DNA of 56,481 bases from NCBI GenBank assembly GCA_029253085.1, contig JAQXAF010000148.1, forward strand, positions 1 through 56,481. Reading direction: 5' to 3'. The notes beneath the pieces are model-generated. The model made no database searches and was not told where the DNA came from. It saw only the letters and a program-made list of their open reading frames with translations. How positions within the stretch are numbered: the stretch's first letter is position 1; every line of letters begins with the position of its first letter. A program made the position numbers and the translations under genes. Shown piece after piece: positions 34,400 through 44,263 of the stretch. The stretch is from Luminiphilus sp. GTDB lineage: Bacteria > Pseudomonadota > Gammaproteobacteria > Pseudomonadales > Halieaceae.

Positions 34400-35203
34400 C
34401 TACTTGGATTCAACGAAGCGAATCAAACTTTCAAGATAGGCCTCACGTTCTTCAATAAACGGTGCGTGGCCACTCTCAGGAAAATCCACTCCTTCCGCCC
34501 GAGGATGGTTTTCCGCAACCCAGCGTGAAATTTCCGGGGCAACAAAGCCGTCCTGCCCGCAAATATATGAGAGAATAGGAATATCCAGTTCAGCCATAAT
34601 GTCGCGTTGATCGAGATGGGCCAGTTCACCCAAGGTTGAAGATGCCCGCGCTGCCGACCCGATAAAAGTGTCCCCCATCCAAGTGAGTAACGCATCAGAC
34701 ACGGGCTTTGCCGTAACCGCATGGGCGAGACCTGCCAAAAACGTCACGCGATCCGCATTCATTGCCTGAACAATTCCCGCTACATCCTCAGCGTTGCCGC
34801 CTAAAGGCAAGTCGGGCTTTTGCGTGTAAATCGGGCTGGCCCCCGCCGTTAGAATTAGCGCTGCACAACGCGCTCCCAAAGAATGGGCCGCTCGTGTTGC
34901 CACAGCGCCCCCTAGAGACCAGCCATTGAGGTAAACCGTTTTGAGCCCCAGTGAATCGACCAGTGACACGACATCGGATGCAATTGCGTCAATGCTCAAA
35001 TCCGCAAAGTCATGATCGGAACGACCGCAACCCCGATGATCGATAGTGATAACACGCAGGCCTGCGTCTAAAAGAGGGATCAGGACGCCGTCCCAGGCTC
35101 GGCCACTCATACCCCAACCATGAATCAGTATCAGTGCCTTGTCCCCTGCACCCATATCCTCAAAGTAGATGGATTTGTTCCCGTCGACATTTAATCGTGC
35201 CAT
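34400..35203 (-). CDS. Alpha/beta hydrolase
   Basis: The 267-residue protein has the oxyanion region LIHGWGMSGRAWDG, the nucleophile elbow GWSLGG with Ser96, an acid in ICGQDGF, and the histidine in ESGHAPFIEE. It could hydrolyse an ester, lactone or thioester, and a lactone from a Baeyer-Villiger step would fit this pathway. I chose the ATG at 35203 because GAGG lies 8 bases upstream; it starts 2 bases after the TetR 2 stop. A cytoplasmic location is likely since no signal peptide is seen. Confidence 0.88.
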   Translation of the reverse strand: MARLNVDGNKSIYFEDMGAGDKALILIHGWGMSGRAWDGVLIPLLDAGLRVITIDHRGCGRSDHDFADLSIDAIASDVVSLVDSLGLKTVYLNGWSLGGAVATRAAHSLGARCAALILTAGASPIYTQKPDLPLGGNAEDVAGIVQAMNADRVTFLAGLAHAVTAKPVSDALLTWMGDTFIGSAARASSTLGELAHLDQRDIMAELDIPILSYICGQDGFVAPEISRWVAENHPRAEGVDFPESGHAPFIEEREAYLESLIRFVESK

Positions 35204-35205
35204 GT

Positions 35206-35862
35206 TTAGTGCCTCGCGTTGGTTACGTAAAAGGTCAGCATTTGTTCGAGGTAGGCGAAGAATGCATCCAGATCCAAAGCATCTGCCGCAACAACCCATT
35301 GATAGATAGCACCAAACATCATCGAGCAGTAAACCCCCGCCAATTGCTGACAATCGATATCCGCGCTGAAGTCCCCGGCCTCAACCCCCTGCTCCAACCA
35401 CTTGGAGACGTCACGTCGATAAATTTTGTGATGGTGAGCAAGACTAGCTCGAATATCAGAAGCTTCTCCAAGGGACTCGTACCATAAAATGTACATGGCC
35501 CTCAGATAGCCAGATTCCGCTCGAAAAATATCCCGCTGCGCATAAATGGCACAACGCAAAGCGTCTAATCCCGATTTATCCTTAATGTAATCTGCAATAT
35601 GCTGCTTCCAAATATCATCGAACTTGTCGAATAACTCCATCCAAAGACCATCTTTGGAGCCGAAACGGTAACTCGCCAGACCTCGACTGTAGCCCGCGTG
35701 CTCGCCAATATCTTTAAGTGTCGTTTTGGCGGTACCGCGCTCATTAATCAACTCGATAGCGGCTTCAAACATTTTTTTATCAGACTGGGCACTGCGCTCT
35801 GCCTGCTTATTTTTAGCGCCTGATTGCTCCGTGGAAATCGTTTTTACAACACCTTTATTCAT
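35206..35862 (-). CDS. TetR-family transcriptional regulator 2
   Basis: The 218-residue protein has a TetR DNA-binding domain: MFEAAIELINERGTAKTTL followed by IGEHAGYSRGLASYRFGSK. The C-terminal helices form a probable ligand pocket. It lies inside the operon between the CoA ligase and the hydrolase, so it probably controls its own transcript through the 29-bp palindrome at 39357-39385 upstream of the first gene. Related half-sites occur at 2597 and 55705. The ATG at 35862 is used; a TTG at 35868 is possible. Ligand unknown, probably an acyl-CoA by family analogy. Confidence 0.9.
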   Translation of the reverse strand: MNKGVVKTISTEQSGAKNKQAERSAQSDKKMFEAAIELINERGTAKTTLKDIGEHAGYSRGLASYRFGSKDGLWMELFDKFDDIWKQHIADYIKDKSGLDALRCAIYAQRDIFRAESGYLRAMYILWYESLGEASDIRASLAHHHKIYRRDVSKWLEQGVEAGDFSADIDCQQLAGVYCSMMFGAIYQWVVAADALDLDAFFAYLEQMLTFYVTNARH

Positions 35863-35898
35863 GGACAAGCTGCTCTTATTATTTTCTGGCTAATACGT

Positions 35899-37536
35899 TT
35901 AATCACGACAAGCCTCGATGGTTAATTGGTTGTCACTGTGCTCAAAACGGAGCCGCTTTTTATCCAGCTTCCCCACACTAGTTTTGGGTAAGTCAGTGAC
36001 GAAAGACCAGTATTCAGGGACCCAAAATTTGGCTACCCGATCGTGCAAAAACCTTCTGATCTGAGTTGCGGTCGCCGGTTGATCCTCTGTCAGCACAACG
36101 ACCGCGAGGGGCCGCTCTTGCCATCGCTCATCAGCAACGCCAATGACCGCAACCTCAGCCACTCCGGGAGTTTGTAATATGGCATCCTCAAGATCAACCG
36201 AGGATATCCATTCGCCGCCAGACTTAATGACATCCTTCATGCGATCAGTAAGCTGGACGTACCCCTGACGATTAATATGACCCACATCTCCGGTTCTCAA
36301 CCAACCGTCTGCGGTAAAGGCATCGCTTTCAATATCAAGATAACTCCCCGTCACCCAGGCACCGCGCAACTGCAGTTCACCTACCGTTTGTCCATCTTCG
36401 GGCAGTCGCTGATCAGCCTCATCGACGACGCGCACACTAACCCCGGGAACCGGCCGCCCACTTTTTATACGCCATTGTGTTTCTGGCGTATCGGCTAGAT
36501 CTTTTGGCGGATGTGACAACACACACATCGGACTCGTCTCAGTCATCCCCCAGCCCTGAATCACAGGAACTCCCCAGCGGTCTCGGGCGCCCTCAATCAT
36601 AGATGATGGCACGGCAGATCCACCGCACACCAAGGCTCGGAAGGAACCCATATGCTCCTGTGTGAGTGACTCGTCTCGTAGCAGGTCGCCCAAAATCGTC
36701 GGTACCATAGCAGTCAGTGTGGGTTGTGATGCCAGAATCATAGTTTTTAAATGTTCCAGCTGCGTGTGCGGGCCGGGCATGACCATATCGGCACCCGACA
36801 TCCAGCCACTGTAAGGGAAGCCCCACGCATTGGCATGAAACATCGCGGGCAGCATCAGAATGGTATCCCGCTCCTGCACACCAAAACTATCGACAGATCG
36901 CGAGGCCAGAGCATGGAGGTAGGTCGTCTTATGACTGTAAACAACGCCTTTTGGATTGCCGGTGGTACCACTGGTATAGCAAATACCTGCCGCTTGCGTC
37001 TCTGGAGTTTCGGGCCAGTCATATTGGCTCTCTTGATTCTCAAGAAGGCTGTCCAGACTGACAATTCGCTCATCCTCCAGTCCGCCTTGAGGATCACAAA
37101 CAATGATATGCCCAACATTGGGAATTTGACTAAGCACCGGCTGAAACTGTGCTTCTAGGCGACCGTCTACAAAGACACAACGATCGTTCGCATGATTAAT
37201 AATGTAAGCAATCTGATCCGGCGCAAGCCGACAGTTTAGCGTATGAAGCACCGCGCCCATGCCGGGAGCCGCGAGGTAAACCCCCAGATGAGTGACTCCG
37301 TTCCAGAGAAATGTTCCAACACGATCACCGTTGCCCACACCCAACGCCGCGAGCCCATTCGCCAAACGACCCGACAGTGACTCTATCTCTTGGTAAGACC
37401 ACCAATGAAGTTGCTGGCCGTCGTAGTCGGCAACACGACTGCTGGCAAAGTGTCGAGCCCCAAACTTGAGCAGAGTATCTACCCCCAGGGAGGTATGCAT
37501 CATGGTACTCAGCATACTGGGCTCATCGTATGACAT
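35899..37536 (-). CDS. Long/medium-chain acyl-CoA synthetase (AMP-forming)
   Basis: The 545-residue ligase has [52 protein letters not shown], and the catalytic lysine in [15 protein letters not shown]. It resembles fatty acyl-CoA ligases more than the ligase at 22821 does, and could activate a longer carboxylic acid. It follows the APH-like gene by 8 bases. The ribosome binding site before the first ATG is weak, and an ATG 7 codons inside is possible. Confidence 0.9.
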   Translation of the reverse strand: MSYDEPSMLSTMMHTSLGVDTLLKFGARHFASSRVADYDGQQLHWWSYQEIESLSGRLANGLAALGVGNGDRVGTFLWNGVTHLGVYLAAPGMGAVLHTLNCRLAPDQIAYIINHANDRCVFVDGRLEAQFQPVLSQIPNVGHIIVCDPQGGLEDERIVSLDSLLENQESQYDWPETPETQAAGICYTSGTTGNPKGVVYSHKTTYLHALASRSVDSFGVQERDTILMLPAMFHANAWGFPYSGWMSGADMVMPGPHTQLEHLKTMILASQPTLTAMVPTILGDLLRDESLTQEHMGSFRALVCGGSAVPSSMIEGARDRWGVPVIQGWGMTETSPMCVLSHPPKDLADTPETQWRIKSGRPVPGVSVRVVDEADQRLPEDGQTVGELQLRGAWVTGSYLDIESDAFTADGWLRTGDVGHINRQGYVQLTDRMKDVIKSGGEWISSVDLEDAILQTPGVAEVAVIGVADERWQERPLAVVVLTEDQPATATQIRRFLHDRVAKFWVPEYWSFVTDLPKTSVGKLDKKRLRFEHSDNQLTIEACRD

Positions 37537-37544
37537 AGAAACAG

Positions 37545-38567
37545 CTACCAGTTGCCAGCTGCGGCCTGCTCAGCCTCAGCTAATAATGCAGGGACATCGT
37601 GCTCAAGCCCTGCCGCGTAGGGGGTGTCAACTTTACCCTCTATGTACAGGCCGTATGCACCCTCTATAATTGCCGCAAGCCGCCAAGCTGCGAGCGCTAA
37701 GTAATAACCCATGGCGTCCGTCGAGCGTCCCGTTTCCCTCGACCAAACAGCCGCCAGATGCCTTCGATCGACAACACCCGACAACCGAGAGATCGCCTGC
37801 AAATGCGCAAACGCCGGTGGCTCGCAAGCGCGCTTTTTGCCCCAGAACAATAGCGCAAGCGCCGCGTCCATTGCCGGATCGCCGACGGTCGCAAGCTCCC
37901 AATCGATAATAGCTTTTATCTCTGGCGTTTCAGTACTGACCAAGGTGTTGTCCAAATGGTAATCACCGTGGATCAGCGCCGGACGCTCTGTCTCAGGCAT
38001 ATTGTCCCGCAGCCACGAACCCAATTCAAAGAACAAAGGAAGCTCTCTCACAGACTGGTCTTTACGAACGGCCAGCCAGCGCTCTATCTGGCGACTAACA
38101 AAATTATCTGGACGCCCTAGCGACGACAAACCCTCATTAGGCCAAGCAATGCTGTGCACGTCAGATAGCTTTCGCATCATGTCCTCACCCAACGCGTTGG
38201 CCGCACTGATTGGATCCCAATCAGGGTTAGGAAGCGTCTCAGTCACCGAACGGCCATCGATCCATTCTTGAACCAAGAAACAGCGCCCCATCACGTTAAG
38301 GTCATCGCACCAAGCAAGTAACTTCGGCGCCTTCACAACACCTTGAACGAGCTTTAACACCTTAGACTCCCGCTCAATACCTCTGGCAGAGTTAGGCGAG
38401 ATCGCCTCGTCTGGCGTTGTCCTGACAACGCAAGATTGCTCATTGGAAGAAAAATGCCACGTTAGATTTGAGTTACCGCCACTCAAAGGCCCCAAAAATT
38501 GAACATCAGACCAGTTAAGGTTTTCCTCAAGCCAGTGACAAACGGCATCCTGAGGCGCTGTACTCAT
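37545..38567 (-). CDS. APH-like phosphotransferase (ACAD10/11 N-domain type)
   Basis: The 340-residue protein has the kinase-like motif LIHGDYHLDN and IIDWELATVGDP, hallmarks of the aminoglycoside-phosphotransferase fold. Homologues of this type occur beside acyl-CoA dehydrogenase genes and are fused to them in animal ACAD10/11, where the pair phosphorylates 4-hydroxy acids and removes the phosphate. The single-gene acyl-CoA dehydrogenase at 39619 is divergent and close by, so a similar use in hydroxyacyl-CoA catabolism is reasonable but inferred. The start overlaps the SDR stop by 4 bases. Confidence 0.87.
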   Translation of the reverse strand: MSTAPQDAVCHWLEENLNWSDVQFLGPLSGGNSNLTWHFSSNEQSCVVRTTPDEAISPNSARGIERESKVLKLVQGVVKAPKLLAWCDDLNVMGRCFLVQEWIDGRSVTETLPNPDWDPISAANALGEDMMRKLSDVHSIAWPNEGLSSLGRPDNFVSRQIERWLAVRKDQSVRELPLFFELGSWLRDNMPETERPALIHGDYHLDNTLVSTETPEIKAIIDWELATVGDPAMDAALALLFWGKKRACEPPAFAHLQAISRLSGVVDRRHLAAVWSRETGRSTDAMGYYLALAAWRLAAIIEGAYGLYIEGKVDTPYAAGLEHDVPALLAEAEQAAAGNW

Positions 38568-39310
38568 GGGCTAACAACCCCAAAGCTGCACATGAGTCCG
38601 CCATCGACCGGCACAGTGGCTCCTGTCATATAGCGACTCTGACTGACCCAATAAACAACTTCAGCAACCTCACTGTCCTGGCCAAGCCGCCCCATGGGTA
38701 TCTTGGCTTTCATATTATCCATCGCCGCATCACTCAGGCCCGATGTCATGTCAGTCAACACCAGACCCGGAATAACCAGATTGACCGTTATCCCCTGCTT
38801 AGCCATTTCAATCGCCAGAGCATTGGTCATGCCCGACAGGCCCGCCTTGGACGACGCGTAAGCCACGTCTCCTGGGAAACCACGAAAGCCCACGACGGCA
38901 CCAATGTTAATAATACTGGATCCCGACGCCATATGAGGCTTTGCCGCCCTAATCATATTGAGGGCCCCCGTGAGATTGACGTTGAGAACAGTTTGCCAAT
39001 CTTCGGGGCTGAGCCGCTCCACTTTACCGCCGCGATGCACTCCGGCGTTATTAACCACTACGTCGATGCGTCCGAATGTCGCTATGGTTTCGTCAATCGC
39101 ACCTTGGGCAGCCTCAACGTCACTTACGTCGGCCTGAATCGCAATGGCACCTGGACCCAAACGGCCAGCGGTCGTAACCGCTTCCTCTCCTCTAGCAACC
39201 ACCACCACGCGGCATCCCTGGTCGTGGGCTCGGGAGGCAATTGCAGCGCCAATACCTCGGGATGCGCCAGTGACCAGCCATACCGGTTGATTGCTAGGGT
39301 CACCGCTCAT
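38564..39310 (-). CDS. SDR-family oxidoreductase (FabG-like)
   Basis: The 248-residue protein is a canonical SDR with TGASRGIG, NNAG, IGAVVGF in the catalytic-serine region (the usual Ser position reads Gly or Ala here), YASSK, and MTGATVPVDGG. GGAG lies 7-8 bases before the ATG. It is the first gene of the operon reaching to the luciferase-like gene, and the 29-bp palindrome lies 47 bases upstream of its start. Confidence 0.87.
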   Translation of the reverse strand: MSGDPSNQPVWLVTGASRGIGAAIASRAHDQGCRVVVVARGEEAVTTAGRLGPGAIAIQADVSDVEAAQGAIDETIATFGRIDVVVNNAGVHRGGKVERLSPEDWQTVLNVNLTGALNMIRAAKPHMASGSSIINIGAVVGFRGFPGDVAYASSKAGLSGMTNALAIEMAKQGITVNLVIPGLVLTDMTSGLSDAAMDNMKAKIPMGRLGQDSEVAEVVYWVSQSRYMTGATVPVDGGLMCSFGVVSP

Positions 39311-39618
39311 TTTCTTTCTCCAATTCCACCACTATGGTGTTTTCAAGTTCTTATTGGTTTAAACTTGTTCGGAACAAGTTTAAACTAGCTAGCAACTTAA
39401 ACAACCCCATTTAGTGCATCAAATTCTTCGCCGGAGCCTGCAGGTCCTGCAAAGAACACAATTCAAGGACTCTGCTGTACGTTGCTTGTTTGCGTTCAGC
39501 AAGTCTACACTTATCATTACATAACACCGGCCCGGCCGCACCTTTGAACGACAGAGACCCGTCTGTAAGCTCGATAGAGGCGAACCCGGCACAACGCGAT
39601 AGATTGAGGAGAGAACCC
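39311..39618. other. 308-base divergent intergenic region (SDR operon / acyl-CoA dehydrogenase)
   Basis: No gene is supported. Besides the perfect palindrome at 39357-39385 the region holds TGCTTGTTTG near 39483, which resembles one type-1 half-site without its partner. Confidence 0.5.
39357..39385. promoter_or_regulatory. Perfect 29-bp palindrome, type-2 operator
   Basis: Arms of 14 bases (GTTTAAACTTGTTC and its exact complement) flank a single central base. It lies 47 bases upstream of the SDR that heads the operon containing TetR regulator 2, and 233 bases upstream of the divergent acyl-CoA dehydrogenase. Length and symmetry are those of a high-affinity TetR operator. Autoregulation by TetR 2 is inferred. 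Confidence 0.8.
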
Positions 39619-40914
39619 ATGACATGGTCGTTTGAAACAGACGCCGACTTCCAAGAGTCACTCGATTGGATTGACACGTTTACCAAGGAAGAAATTGAGC
39701 CTCTGGATTTGGTCTTTCGTGAGCCCGGGGATCCCTGGGACCCCAACTCACCGGCGGCGGCGGCCATGGCGCCACTGCGTGAGATTGTTAAAAGCAAACG
39801 CCTCTGGGCATGTCACCTCGAGCCTGAACTCGGCGGACAGGGCTATGGTCAAGTTGCCCTGGGCCTCATGAATGAAATCCTGGGAAGAAGCCGCTTTGGC
39901 CCCAGTGTTTTTGGGTGTCAGGCGCCCGATTCCGGTAACGCTGAGATACTGGCGAAGTTTGGTACAGATGACCAAAAGGAAAGGTTTCTCAAGCCCCTTC
40001 TAAATGCCGAAATCGCTTCTTGCTATTCAATGACAGAGCCTCAAGCCGGCGCCGATCCCGGAGAGTTTTTATGCACGGCAACCCGCGATGGCGATGAGTG
40101 GGTAATCAATGGCGAAAAATGGTTCGCCTCCCATGCGCGTTTCAGCGCCTTTTTATTAGTCATGGTTGTGACCAACCCCGACGCACCCATCCACAAGGGC
40201 GCCTCAATATTTTTGGTGGAACAGGGTACACCGGGCATGGATATTATCCGCAACTCGGCTGTGGGCCCCTACGTAGAACAAGGCGATGGCGTTCACGCTT
40301 ACATCGAATTTAAAAACTGCCGTGTTCCGGCAAACAATCTACTGGGTGAAGAAGGCGATGGCTTTTTAGTCGCCCAAACGCGCCTCGGTGGCGGGCGCGT
40401 ACACCATGCTATGCGCAGCGTTGGCGTCATTCGCAAGGCGATCGACATGATGTGTGAACGCGCTTTGAGTCGCAAAACAAAAGGAGAACTCCTTGCCGAC
40501 AAGCAGATGACCCAAGAAAAAATAGCCGATGCCTACACCATTATGATGCAGTACCGGCTTCATGTTTTATATACGGCTTGGCTTATCGACAAGCACAAGG
40601 AATACAACCGCGAGGTGCGTAAGGAAATTGCTGCCATTAAAGCCGCCACGCCAAAAGTGCTGTTAGAGGTGGTCTCTCGTGCCATGCACCTCCACGGCAG
40701 TTTGGGCAGCTCTGACGAAACCCCGCTGGCACACATGTGGGCGAATATTCCTGAATTAGGTGTTGTTGATGGACCGACGGAAGTTCATAAGATAGCCGTC
40801 GCCAAAGGCGTGCTGCGCGATTACGCGCCGTACGATGATTTATTCCCGTCGTACCATACCCCAACACAACGCGCTAAAGCTTTAGAGAAGTATGGCCATT
40901 ATCTAGAGGGCTAA
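39619..40914 (+). CDS. Acyl-CoA dehydrogenase
   Basis: The 431-residue protein has YSMTEPQAGADPGEF, WVINGEKWFASHARF, and MHLHGSLGSSDETPLAHMW, in a longer version of the family resembling ACAD10/11-type dehydrogenases. I chose the ATG at 39619 because GAGGAG precedes it; the in-frame extension upstream reads as noncoding. It is divergent from the SDR/APH-like operon, with the shared palindrome between. Likely reaction is alpha,beta-dehydrogenation, perhaps coupled to phosphate removal from a 4-phospho acyl-CoA as in ACAD10/11. Confidence 0.9.
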   Translation: MTWSFETDADFQESLDWIDTFTKEEIEPLDLVFREPGDPWDPNSPAAAAMAPLREIVKSKRLWACHLEPELGGQGYGQVALGLMNEILGRSRFGPSVFGCQAPDSGNAEILAKFGTDDQKERFLKPLLNAEIASCYSMTEPQAGADPGEFLCTATRDGDEWVINGEKWFASHARFSAFLLVMVVTNPDAPIHKGASIFLVEQGTPGMDIIRNSAVGPYVEQGDGVHAYIEFKNCRVPANNLLGEEGDGFLVAQTRLGGGRVHHAMRSVGVIRKAIDMMCERALSRKTKGELLADKQMTQEKIADAYTIMMQYRLHVLYTAWLIDKHKEYNREVRKEIAAIKAATPKVLLEVVSRAMHLHGSLGSSDETPLAHMWANIPELGVVDGPTEVHKIAVAKGVLRDYAPYDDLFPSYHTPTQRAKALEKYGHYLEG

Positions 40915-41045
40915 AGTAACGCACTGGAAGCTGTCGGGTGATTCGATACGCGTGGGCATAGAGCCTGCAGCTTCCAAGTCCCCAACAGTGTAAACAGCAG
41001 CGCTATTGAAATCCCCACCTAATGCCCGAGATCGGAGTTAATACG

Positions 41046-43109
41046 ATGAGCCTGTTCAAACTCATGACGTTTTTTCTGACCGTGCCGACGGTAGTTCAGG
41101 CCTCCCCGGCCGCGGAAGTGTTGTATGAAGAACACTGCGCCTCTTGCCACAGTAGCAGTTTGCGTGGCTCCGCCCATGGCGCGGCATTAGCAGGAAAACC
41201 CTTTCTCGATAAGTGGCGCGAACAAGATGCGCAAGCGCTTCTTAGCCTGAGCATGAGCAGCATGCCCCCCGGAGAATCACACACGCTGTCCCAAGACGAA
41301 CATGTCTCACTGGTTCAATACCTAATTGAGCAAAACGCCCCGTCGCTACAGGACGCCAACTTGCTGGCAAGTGCTGAAGCTCTCAAAGTCAGCAAGGGCG
41401 GTGCAGAACCGGAAGCCGTCGAATTTTCTGGGGCCGATGCCGTCATGGACATGGCGCGAAATGCAGGTCAATTTGAACCACGAACGATTAAGGGCTTTCG
41501 CCCAGTCACCACTGCTGATATCAATACCCCCCCCGACGCCGACTGGCTGAACTGGCGACGCACACCCGATGGTCATGGACACAGCCCACTTCAGGCGATT
41601 AATCGATCCAATGTTCGTCAATTGGGTCTAAGTTGGTCCATCGCCATGCATCAAGGCAGTAACCAGGGAACGCCCCTGGTCAGAGATGGCGTCATGTTTC
41701 TGACCCACCCCAACAACAAAATACAAGCTATCAACGCAGCCACAGGGGATCTTATTTGGGAATATCAATATATGTTCCCCAAGGGTTCTAGGCTGCTTGG
41801 CGGGCCAACACGCAACATAGCCATTTTTGAACATCGCTTATTTCTTGCCACCTATGACGCCGCCGTCGTGGCCATTGATGCACGTAGCGGCCAGCAGTTG
41901 TGGCGCAGCGAAAAAGCCGATTATCGCGAAGCCTTTACCCACAGTGCCGGACCCATTATCGCCGATGGCATCGTGGTAAGCGGCATTAATGGCTGCGAGC
42001 TGTTCACTGATGATGGTTGTTTCATCACAGGGCACGACCCTGCAACCGGCGCAGAGTTGTGGCGCACCTCGACCCTCGCCCTTCCGGGCTCTCCTGAGTT
42101 TGAGAGTTGGGGAGAGATTGCCGCGGATCGGCGAGGCGGCGGTGACATGTGGATTGCGGGTTCCTATGACGCTGAGCTCGAACTCGCAATTTTTGGCACT
42201 TCACAGCCAAAACCCTGGGCGGCGGTGAGTCGAGGGATGTCTACAGGTGATGCAGCGCTCTATACCAACTCCACTTTAGCCATTGATCCCAAAACTGGTG
42301 AAATCGCTTGGTACTTTCAGCACATACCGGGCGAGACCATCGATATGGAGGTCGGGTTTGAGCGAATTTTGGCCACCACTGACGGCGTACCTGTGGTCAT
42401 GACAGTCGGTAAAGACGGCATCCTTTGGAAGCTTGATCGCCGAACCGGTAAGTACATTGACCTCATGGAAACTATGGAACAAAACATATTTACTGTGAAC
42501 CGGGACACCGGTGCTTTGACATACCGCAGCGATATTGCCAACGCGAGCATCGGGGATACCTTCACAGCCTGTCCGGGTATTTACGGTGGTCATAACTGGC
42601 AATCAGCAACCTTTGACGAGACTGCGCAACGGCTTTTTCTACCGGTGCACCAGCTCTGTTCCGACATGACGCCGCGAGCGGTCGATTTAGGGCCCGGTGG
42701 CGGGGGCTACGGTGCTGATGTCGCGACCTATGCCATGCCAGGTAAAGAAAACACAGTGGGTAAACTCATCGCTATTGACGTGGTCAACATGAAACCAGTG
42801 TGGGAGGTCGAGCAGGCGGCCCTATTCTTGAGCGGCGCCCTAACAACCGATGGTGGGCTTCTCTTTATCGGCGATCTCGACCGGAGATTCAAAGCCCTGG
42901 ACACTCAGACAGGCCAGACCCTGTGGTCAACGCGCCTGCCCGCACCGGCACACGGTTACCCCATTACTTATGCAGCCAACGGCCAGCAGTTTGTTGCTAT
43001 TCAGACCGGCATCGGCGTATTTCGGGCCTTGACCGCTGTGCTATTCCCAGAAATCTACCAACCCGCTGATGGGCAGGGACTGTTCGTGTTTTCGCTCAAT
43101 AACCAGTAG
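41046..43109 (+). CDS. PQQ-dependent dehydrogenase with N-terminal cytochrome c
   Basis: The 687-residue protein has a signal peptide (about residues 1-19), a heme motif CASCH (Cys31, Cys34, His35), then WRRTPDGHGHSPL and propeller repeats such as NKIQAINAATGDLIWEY and GKLIAIDVVNMKPVWE. The family oxidises alcohols or related groups in the periplasm. It lacks the adjacent-cysteine pair of classical methanol/ethanol dehydrogenases; two cysteines 8 residues apart (NGCELFTDDGCF) are present instead. GGAG lies 8 bases before the ATG at 41046. A rhodanese-like exported protein is encoded convergently downstream. Confidence 0.88.
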   Translation: MSLFKLMTFFLTVPTVVQASPAAEVLYEEHCASCHSSSLRGSAHGAALAGKPFLDKWREQDAQALLSLSMSSMPPGESHTLSQDEHVSLVQYLIEQNAPSLQDANLLASAEALKVSKGGAEPEAVEFSGADAVMDMARNAGQFEPRTIKGFRPVTTADINTPPDADWLNWRRTPDGHGHSPLQAINRSNVRQLGLSWSIAMHQGSNQGTPLVRDGVMFLTHPNNKIQAINAATGDLIWEYQYMFPKGSRLLGGPTRNIAIFEHRLFLATYDAAVVAIDARSGQQLWRSEKADYREAFTHSAGPIIADGIVVSGINGCELFTDDGCFITGHDPATGAELWRTSTLALPGSPEFESWGEIAADRRGGGDMWIAGSYDAELELAIFGTSQPKPWAAVSRGMSTGDAALYTNSTLAIDPKTGEIAWYFQHIPGETIDMEVGFERILATTDGVPVVMTVGKDGILWKLDRRTGKYIDLMETMEQNIFTVNRDTGALTYRSDIANASIGDTFTACPGIYGGHNWQSATFDETAQRLFLPVHQLCSDMTPRAVDLGPGGGGYGADVATYAMPGKENTVGKLIAIDVVNMKPVWEVEQAALFLSGALTTDGGLLFIGDLDRRFKALDTQTGQTLWSTRLPAPAHGYPITYAANGQQFVAIQTGIGVFRALTAVLFPEIYQPADGQGLFVFSLNNQ

Positions 43110-43200
43110 CCCAAGCTGCGACGTGGCACCGGCATCATGATGGGCCTGATGTCAGACCCCAGGGCAAATGCAACGGCCCTTGTCACTACAATACTCAGCC

Positions 43201-43221
43201 GCGGGCTGGTAATCAGCCCGC
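43201..43221. terminator. Hairpin between convergent PQQ dehydrogenase and rhodanese genes
   Basis: A perfect 8-bp stem GCGGGCTG/CAGCCCGC has a 5-base loop. No T tract follows, so termination is uncertain. Confidence 0.4.
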
Positions 43222-43327
43222 CATGCTCGGTTAAAACCTAAGGCCCTTCACAAATCGAGCTCAAGGCGTGGAGTGCCAAATAACCGTCTGGGCCACAGGC
43301 GGGTTTAACCTCCAACTAACACAGCGA

Positions 43328-43894
43328 CTAAAAATCACCCTCGACAGTCGTCAGACCTAAGGCGTCCCAGTCCAGCATACCGCCGCGGTAGTAGTAGATT
43401 TTGTCCGCAGGAAAACCGTCTCGAATCATGGCGCGCATCGCTGTTGGGCTTTGGGGGCAAACGGGACCGTTACAAAACCCCACTACATTCATGGCACCCG
43501 CGCAGTCCCAACCTGCTGCGCCTTTACTACAACCGAGCTCATCCATGCGCATGGCCACTTCGGTGTAAGGAATATTCACAGCGCCGGGAATCGTGGCGTC
43601 TGAAAACCAGTCTTCAGTGCGCATATCGACCAAAATAAAACCGGGGTCATTGATGGCATTGAGCACCTCAATTTCCGTCACCGGCACAATGCCTGGCTCG
43701 GGCACCAGCGGCTGCAACCAGCCTTTGTTTTTGGCACAAGGGGTCATTTGCCGAGTAACTGACACCTCCTTTCCCGAGGCGAGAGTGACAACAAACGCTT
43801 TGTCTTCACCTACAATCCTTAAATTGTCTGCCTGCACCGAACCCCCTGATACGGCGGTACTGAACAGCATGATTACCGCAATTAATCGTCTCAT
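43328..43894 (-). CDS. Exported rhodanese-like domain protein
   Basis: The 188-residue protein has a signal peptide (MRRLIAVIMLFSTAVSGG) and a rhodanese-like domain: FILVDMRTEDWFSDATIPGA and the active loop GFCNGPVCPQS with Cys141 and Cys146. It resembles the rhodanese-like exported proteins associated with PQQ-dependent catabolism, although the CXXCW motif of that family is not exact here. Its convergent position after a PQQ dehydrogenase supports a periplasmic accessory role. GGAG lies 8 bases before the ATG at 43894. Confidence 0.83.
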   Translation of the reverse strand: MRRLIAVIMLFSTAVSGGSVQADNLRIVGEDKAFVVTLASGKEVSVTRQMTPCAKNKGWLQPLVPEPGIVPVTEIEVLNAINDPGFILVDMRTEDWFSDATIPGAVNIPYTEVAMRMDELGCSKGAAGWDCAGAMNVVGFCNGPVCPQSPTAMRAMIRDGFPADKIYYYRGGMLDWDALGLTTVEGDF

Positions 43895-44263
43895 CAAAAG
43901 ATCTCCTATCAAGACTCAAACGAGTCGCCATCCAAAAAGGTTATTTATTTTTAGTCTTAAGATATAACATAAAAGCATAATGGATTAATCGGGTAAACCC
44001 ACGCAAACCGATCATTTACAAGCTCTCTGACTGTGCCCCAAAACACAATGACTAAAATTCAACCCCACCACCTTTTGAACGATCCGTTTTGCAAAGGCCA
44101 GTAACCATGAAGGTATGGGGTGTTAAACTAGCCCCGCCAATAACGCCGAGGCCCTGTCGTTGCTGAACTTACTGACCACTCATAATTTTTGTGCAATCGT
44201 TGTTAAGGCTGGTTACTGCCACCTTTTTTATTCTAAAAAAGCGTCCAGTAAAGGGTCAAAGCG
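43895..44263. other. 369-base divergent intergenic region
   Basis: The region lies between the rhodanese-like and O-antigen-ligase-like genes and is AT-rich near 43945-43980. It should contain both promoters, but no motif can be assigned and no gene is supported. Confidence 0.4.
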
